From Chromohalobacter canadensis (lineage in GTDB: Bacteria > Pseudomonadota > Gammaproteobacteria > Pseudomonadales > Halomonadaceae), in NCBI RefSeq assembly GCF_034479555.1, contig NZ_CP140151.1, forward strand, positions 2,356,001 through 2,420,000: a stretch of 64,000 bases of DNA, read 5' to 3'. The notes beneath the pieces are model-generated. The model was not told where the DNA came from, did not search any database, and worked only from the letters and a program-made list of their open reading frames with translations. Positions 61,217 through 64,000 of the stretch are shown here, in pieces. The position numbers and the translations under genes are program-made. The first letter of the stretch is position 1. The number at the start of each line of letters is the position of its first letter.

Positions 61217-61361
61217 GTTGAGATGACTATGGCGCGCAATTTAATTAACGTCAATATGGGATTCTGGCAAAGGGCTTACTGCACTGAGGCAAATCCTTGC
61301 TCGCCGAACGGAAACACATATCGCCAGCCATTACCTTTGAACTTGATAAGAGAACCACGCC

Positions 61362-62045
61362 ATGACCGCATCGCCATCGACTAGTCGCGACATGGCCTCG
61401 AGCCGAATCTTCGAGACACTCAAGCAGGACTTGATTCGTGGACGTTTCGCGGCGGGTGAGAAGCTCGCCATCAGTGCTCTCAAGGACCATTACCGAGTGG
61501 GGCTCAGCCCGCTGCGCGAGGCGCTCAACCGGCTGGCGGCCTACGGCCTGCTCGAGCAGGTCAATCAGCGGGGGTTTCGAGTGCCGGCAATGGACCTTGA
61601 GGAGCTCGATGATATCGCGGGGCTGCGCGCTCAGCTTGAATGCATGGCGTTGACGCAGGCCTTTCAGGCGGGAGATTCAGAATGGGAGTCACAGGTATTG
61701 GCGGCGCACCATCGGTTACGCCGTGCCGACGAGCATCCTGAGCAAGTGGAGGAATGGGAACAAGCACATCTGCGTTTTCATCGGGCATTGCTAGCGTCGT
61801 GCGGTTCGCACTGGTTGTTACGCTTCATCGAACAACTACACGACCAGTTCGACCGCTACCGGCGCCTGGCGCCGCCCAATCCGGAGGTGCGAAAGGCGCT
61901 TGATCGCCAACATGGCGAGCTGGTCGAACTGGCACTGAGTCGAGACATTCGCGCCGCACGGGCATTGCTCGATGATCACATCCGAATGTCTCACAGTGTT
62001 GCCCGCGGTTGTTGCGAGTCATCGGCATCCGACGACGATACGTAA
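61362..62045 (+). CDS. GntR-family regulator, FCD subfamily
   Basis: A 227-residue regulator. The winged helix has LKQDLIRGRFAAGEKLAISA, LKDHYRVGLSPLREALNRLA, followed by the FCD domain (LDDIAGLRAQLECMALTQAF, with HLRFHRALLASCGSHWLLRF carrying metal-binding residues). It is divergent from the ggt-chrA operon and presumably controls it in response to a carboxylate or amino acid. Confidence 0.88.
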   Translation: MTASPSTSRDMASSRIFETLKQDLIRGRFAAGEKLAISALKDHYRVGLSPLREALNRLAAYGLLEQVNQRGFRVPAMDLEELDDIAGLRAQLECMALTQAFQAGDSEWESQVLAAHHRLRRADEHPEQVEEWEQAHLRFHRALLASCGSHWLLRFIEQLHDQFDRYRRLAPPNPEVRKALDRQHGELVELALSRDIRAARALLDDHIRMSHSVARGCCESSASDDDT

Positions 62046-62108
62046 GCCATTGGGCGGTTATCTCGCCACGACTCAGCGGCCCATCATCGTGTCAGCGACT
62101 AGCGTGAC

Positions 62109-63464
62109 TTACGCCCCGCCTTGGGTGCCGTTACCACGACCCCGACCGCCACGACGGCGGCGTGGACGGTTTTCGCCGCCGTCGCGATCGCGGGATGCAT
62201 TGCTGTTGCGTGAGTCGTTACCGCCTGAATTGCCACCGCGACGCTGGCCGTTGTCGCGTCCGTTACCGTTGCGTTGGCCCCCACCGTTACCACCGCGCGG
62301 CGGGCTGGTGCCCTGGCCGCTGACGAGTGCCTCGCTGGGCTCGAAGCCGGCGATGGTTTGACGCTCCAGCGTCTGACGAATCAGCCGCTCGATTCCCGCG
62401 AGCTCCTTGCCTTCTTCGGGGCTGACCAGCGACACCGCGTGGCCGCTGGCACCTGCGCGTCCGGTACGTCCGATACGGTGGACGTAGTCCTCGGCGACAT
62501 TGGGCAGCTCGAAGTTGACCACTTGCGGGAGCTGATCGATGTCGAGGCCGCGCGCGGCGATATCGGTCGCCACCAGCACACGAATGTCGCCGCTCTTGAA
62601 GCCGTCTAGGGCCTTGGTACGCGCATTCTGGCTCTTGTTGCCGTGAATCGCAGCCGCCTCGATACCGGCGTCTTCGAGCTGGCGGCTCAGGCGGTTGGCG
62701 CCGTGTTTGGTGCGCATGAAGACCAGCACTTGCTGCCACTGATTCTCGTGGATCAAGTGCGTGAGCAGCGCCGGCTTGCGGGTCTTGTCCACCGGGTGGA
62801 TCCACTGCGTGACCGTCTCGGCGGTGGTGTTGCGCGGCGTGACAGAGATTTCCACCGGGTCGTTGACCATGCCCTTGGCGAGCGTGCGGATCTCCTGCGA
62901 GAAGGTCGCCGAGAACATCAGGTTCTGACGCTTGGCGGGCAGGGTCTTGAGGATCCGACGGATATCGTGAATGAAGCCCATGTCGAGCATGCGGTCGGCT
63001 TCGTCCATCACCAGAACTTCCAGCGCATCGAAGCTGACGGCCTTCTGGCTATACAGATCCAGCAGTCGACCCGGCGTTGCCACCAGGATATCGACCCCGC
63101 CGCGTAGTTTGGCGATCTGCGGGTTGACCTTCACGCCGCCGAAGACCACGGCGCTGCGTAGCGGTAGATGCTTGCCATACGCCTCGATATTGGCGCCGAT
63201 CTGGGCAGCCAACTCGCGGGTCGGCGTGAGAATCAGCGCGCGCACTTGTTTGGCGGGCGCGCGCGTGCCGGTAGCGAGGCGTTCGAGGATCGGCAGCGTG
63301 AACCCGGCGGTCTTGCCGGTGCCGGTCTGGGCGGCGGCCATCACGTCGCGTCCTTCGAGAACGGCGGGGATCGCCTTGGCTTGAATCGGCGAGGGTGTCT
63401 CGTAGCCTTGCTCGGCCACGGCATCCAGAATCGGAGCGGAAAGCCCCAAGGAGGTAAAGCTCAT
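62109..63464 (-). CDS. rhlE: DEAD-box RNA helicase, RhlE type
   Basis: A 451-residue helicase. Motifs are Q (SPIQAKAI), I (AQTGTGKT), Ia (PTRELAAQ), II (DEAD), III (SAT), V ([11 protein letters not shown]) and VI ([10 protein letters not shown]). A C-terminal tail of about 75 residues is rich in Arg, Gly and Asn (RGG-like) and should bind RNA. It acts in ribosome assembly or RNA degradation, commonly needed in the cold. Confidence 0.93.
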   Translation of the reverse strand: MSFTSLGLSAPILDAVAEQGYETPSPIQAKAIPAVLEGRDVMAAAQTGTGKTAGFTLPILERLATGTRAPAKQVRALILTPTRELAAQIGANIEAYGKHLPLRSAVVFGGVKVNPQIAKLRGGVDILVATPGRLLDLYSQKAVSFDALEVLVMDEADRMLDMGFIHDIRRILKTLPAKRQNLMFSATFSQEIRTLAKGMVNDPVEISVTPRNTTAETVTQWIHPVDKTRKPALLTHLIHENQWQQVLVFMRTKHGANRLSRQLEDAGIEAAAIHGNKSQNARTKALDGFKSGDIRVLVATDIAARGLDIDQLPQVVNFELPNVAEDYVHRIGRTGRAGASGHAVSLVSPEEGKELAGIERLIRQTLERQTIAGFEPSEALVSGQGTSPPRGGNGGGQRNGNGRDNGQRRGGNSGGNDSRNSNASRDRDGGENRPRRRRGGRGRGNGTQGGA

Positions 63465-63573
63465 GAAGTCGTCTCGGTGGCTGCGAAGTGGGCCAGAGTA
63501 GGCGGGCAGCGGGCGTGCAGCTTACCGGATATGAACCAGGCTTGCCACTTTAGGCGTATAGCGCAGGCACTTC

Positions 63574-64000
63574 TCAAGCCGTGTTCAGTACCCAGGCACG
63601 GAATGCGCGCATGGGCTCGGTCAGGTGGCGATGTTGCGGGGTGAGCAGTGACAGACACCCCCGACTGGGCAGCGTATGCGGCAGTGCTTGCACCAAGTTG
63701 TGCTGCGCGAGGTCCGCGGCGAGCAGTCGCGTCCACCCCAGGGTCACGCCTTGGCCGGCCAGGGTCGCGTTCATGAGCAACTGGAAGCTGTTGGCACGCA
63801 GGCTGTGCTCCGGCGTGCGCCAGGCCAGGTTCTGGGCCTGATACCAGCCTTCCCAGGTTAGCCAGTCATGATAATGATCTTCGACGACCATCAACGTGTG
63901 ACGAGCGAGCAGGTCATCGGCATCGCGGATGTCACCATGACGAGTCAGGTAGGCCGGACTGCATACCGCGGCGACCTCCTCGTGGGAGAAGATCGCCTCG
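63574..64000 (-). CDS. LysR-family regulator, C-terminal part (runs off window)
   Basis: About 142 C-terminal residues of a LysR effector-binding domain, open to the right edge. EAIFSHEEVAAVCSPAYLTR, MVVEDHYHDWLTWEGWYQAQ, FQLLMNATLAGQGVTLGWTR and LLADDLAQ-type sequence match GcvA/DsdC-like regulators. The DNA-binding domain lies beyond the window, so the target cannot be inferred. Confidence 0.87.
   Translation of the reverse strand, partial: EAIFSHEEVAAVCSPAYLTRHGDIRDADDLLARHTLMVVEDHYHDWLTWEGWYQAQNLAWRTPEHSLRANSFQLLMNATLAGQGVTLGWTRLLAADLAQHNLVQALPHTLPSRGCLSLLTPQHRHLTEPMRAFRAWVLNTA

Overview
The window looks like a chromosomal segment of a GC-rich gammaproteobacterium, most likely a member of the Halomonadaceae (Halomonas/Chromohalobacter type). 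This rests on the overall gene mix (KefC-type antiporter, MscS channel, polyamine-type glutamylation genes, YejK, YghU, DUF2252, LemA/TPM cluster) and is inference, not a database match. No rRNA or tRNA gene was found. Most genes are ordinary metabolism, transport and regulation, but the first 30 kb is strongly accessory.

Layout. 1-1.9 kb: an IS481-family element (528-1603) with clear terminal inverted repeats and a 6-bp target duplication splits an unknown membrane-protein gene, and its transposase frame runs on into the host gene. 1.9-5.6 kb: KefC-like antiporter, DUF808 protein and a NYN-domain protein. 5.6-10.3 kb: an insertion hotspot between the convergent NYN and DUF2252 genes, loaded with a RhuM-Fic fusion, a broken AbiEi antitoxin, an alpha/beta hydrolase and a HipBA pair. 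Diverged scraps of the NYN and DUF2252 3' regions lie between the modules like recombination scars. 12-15.1 kb: a lower-GC cluster (AcuI-type reductase, PNPOx-like, tautomerase, LysR) behind a near-perfect palindrome. 15.2-16.9 kb: a divergent TetR/quinone-oxidoreductase pair with two operators 21 bp apart. 17-23 kb: a GntR-controlled PuuA/PuuB-like cluster with a decayed NhaC antiporter and a second FAD oxidase. 23-27 kb: PQQ-type sorbosone dehydrogenase coupled to a DUF2231 membrane protein, then an MscS channel. 27-28.7 kb: a second HipBA pair with three nearly identical operators spaced about 50 bp apart.

28.7-44 kb: an FAD oxidoreductase, an MFS exporter, YciI-like, SDR, AGE epimerase, YghU-type GST, NagD-like phosphatase, dicarboxylate symporter, protoporphyrinogen oxidase, an MDR reductase, a secreted aldose epimerase and a GAF-GAF-GGDEF-EAL protein. 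44-50 kb: a small autoregulated-looking DNA-binding protein, catalase, a methyltransferase, a convincing unannotated structured small RNA of about 190 nt (complement 47684-47876) with several GGA-bearing hairpins, an aldo/keto reductase and a heptameric 8-bp tandem repeat upstream of a lipoprotein. 50-64 kb: DUF3008, YejK, an ABC-2 exporter, a YebC-family protein, a LemA-TPM-TPM operon, a cupin, an MDR dehydrogenase, a ggt plus split ChrA operon opposite a GntR regulator, an RhlE-like helicase, and the C-terminal part of a LysR regulator cut by the window edge.

The items most worth following are the NYN/DUF2252 hotspot with its gene-tail scars, the small RNA at 47.7-47.9 kb, and the triple-operator HipBA locus.
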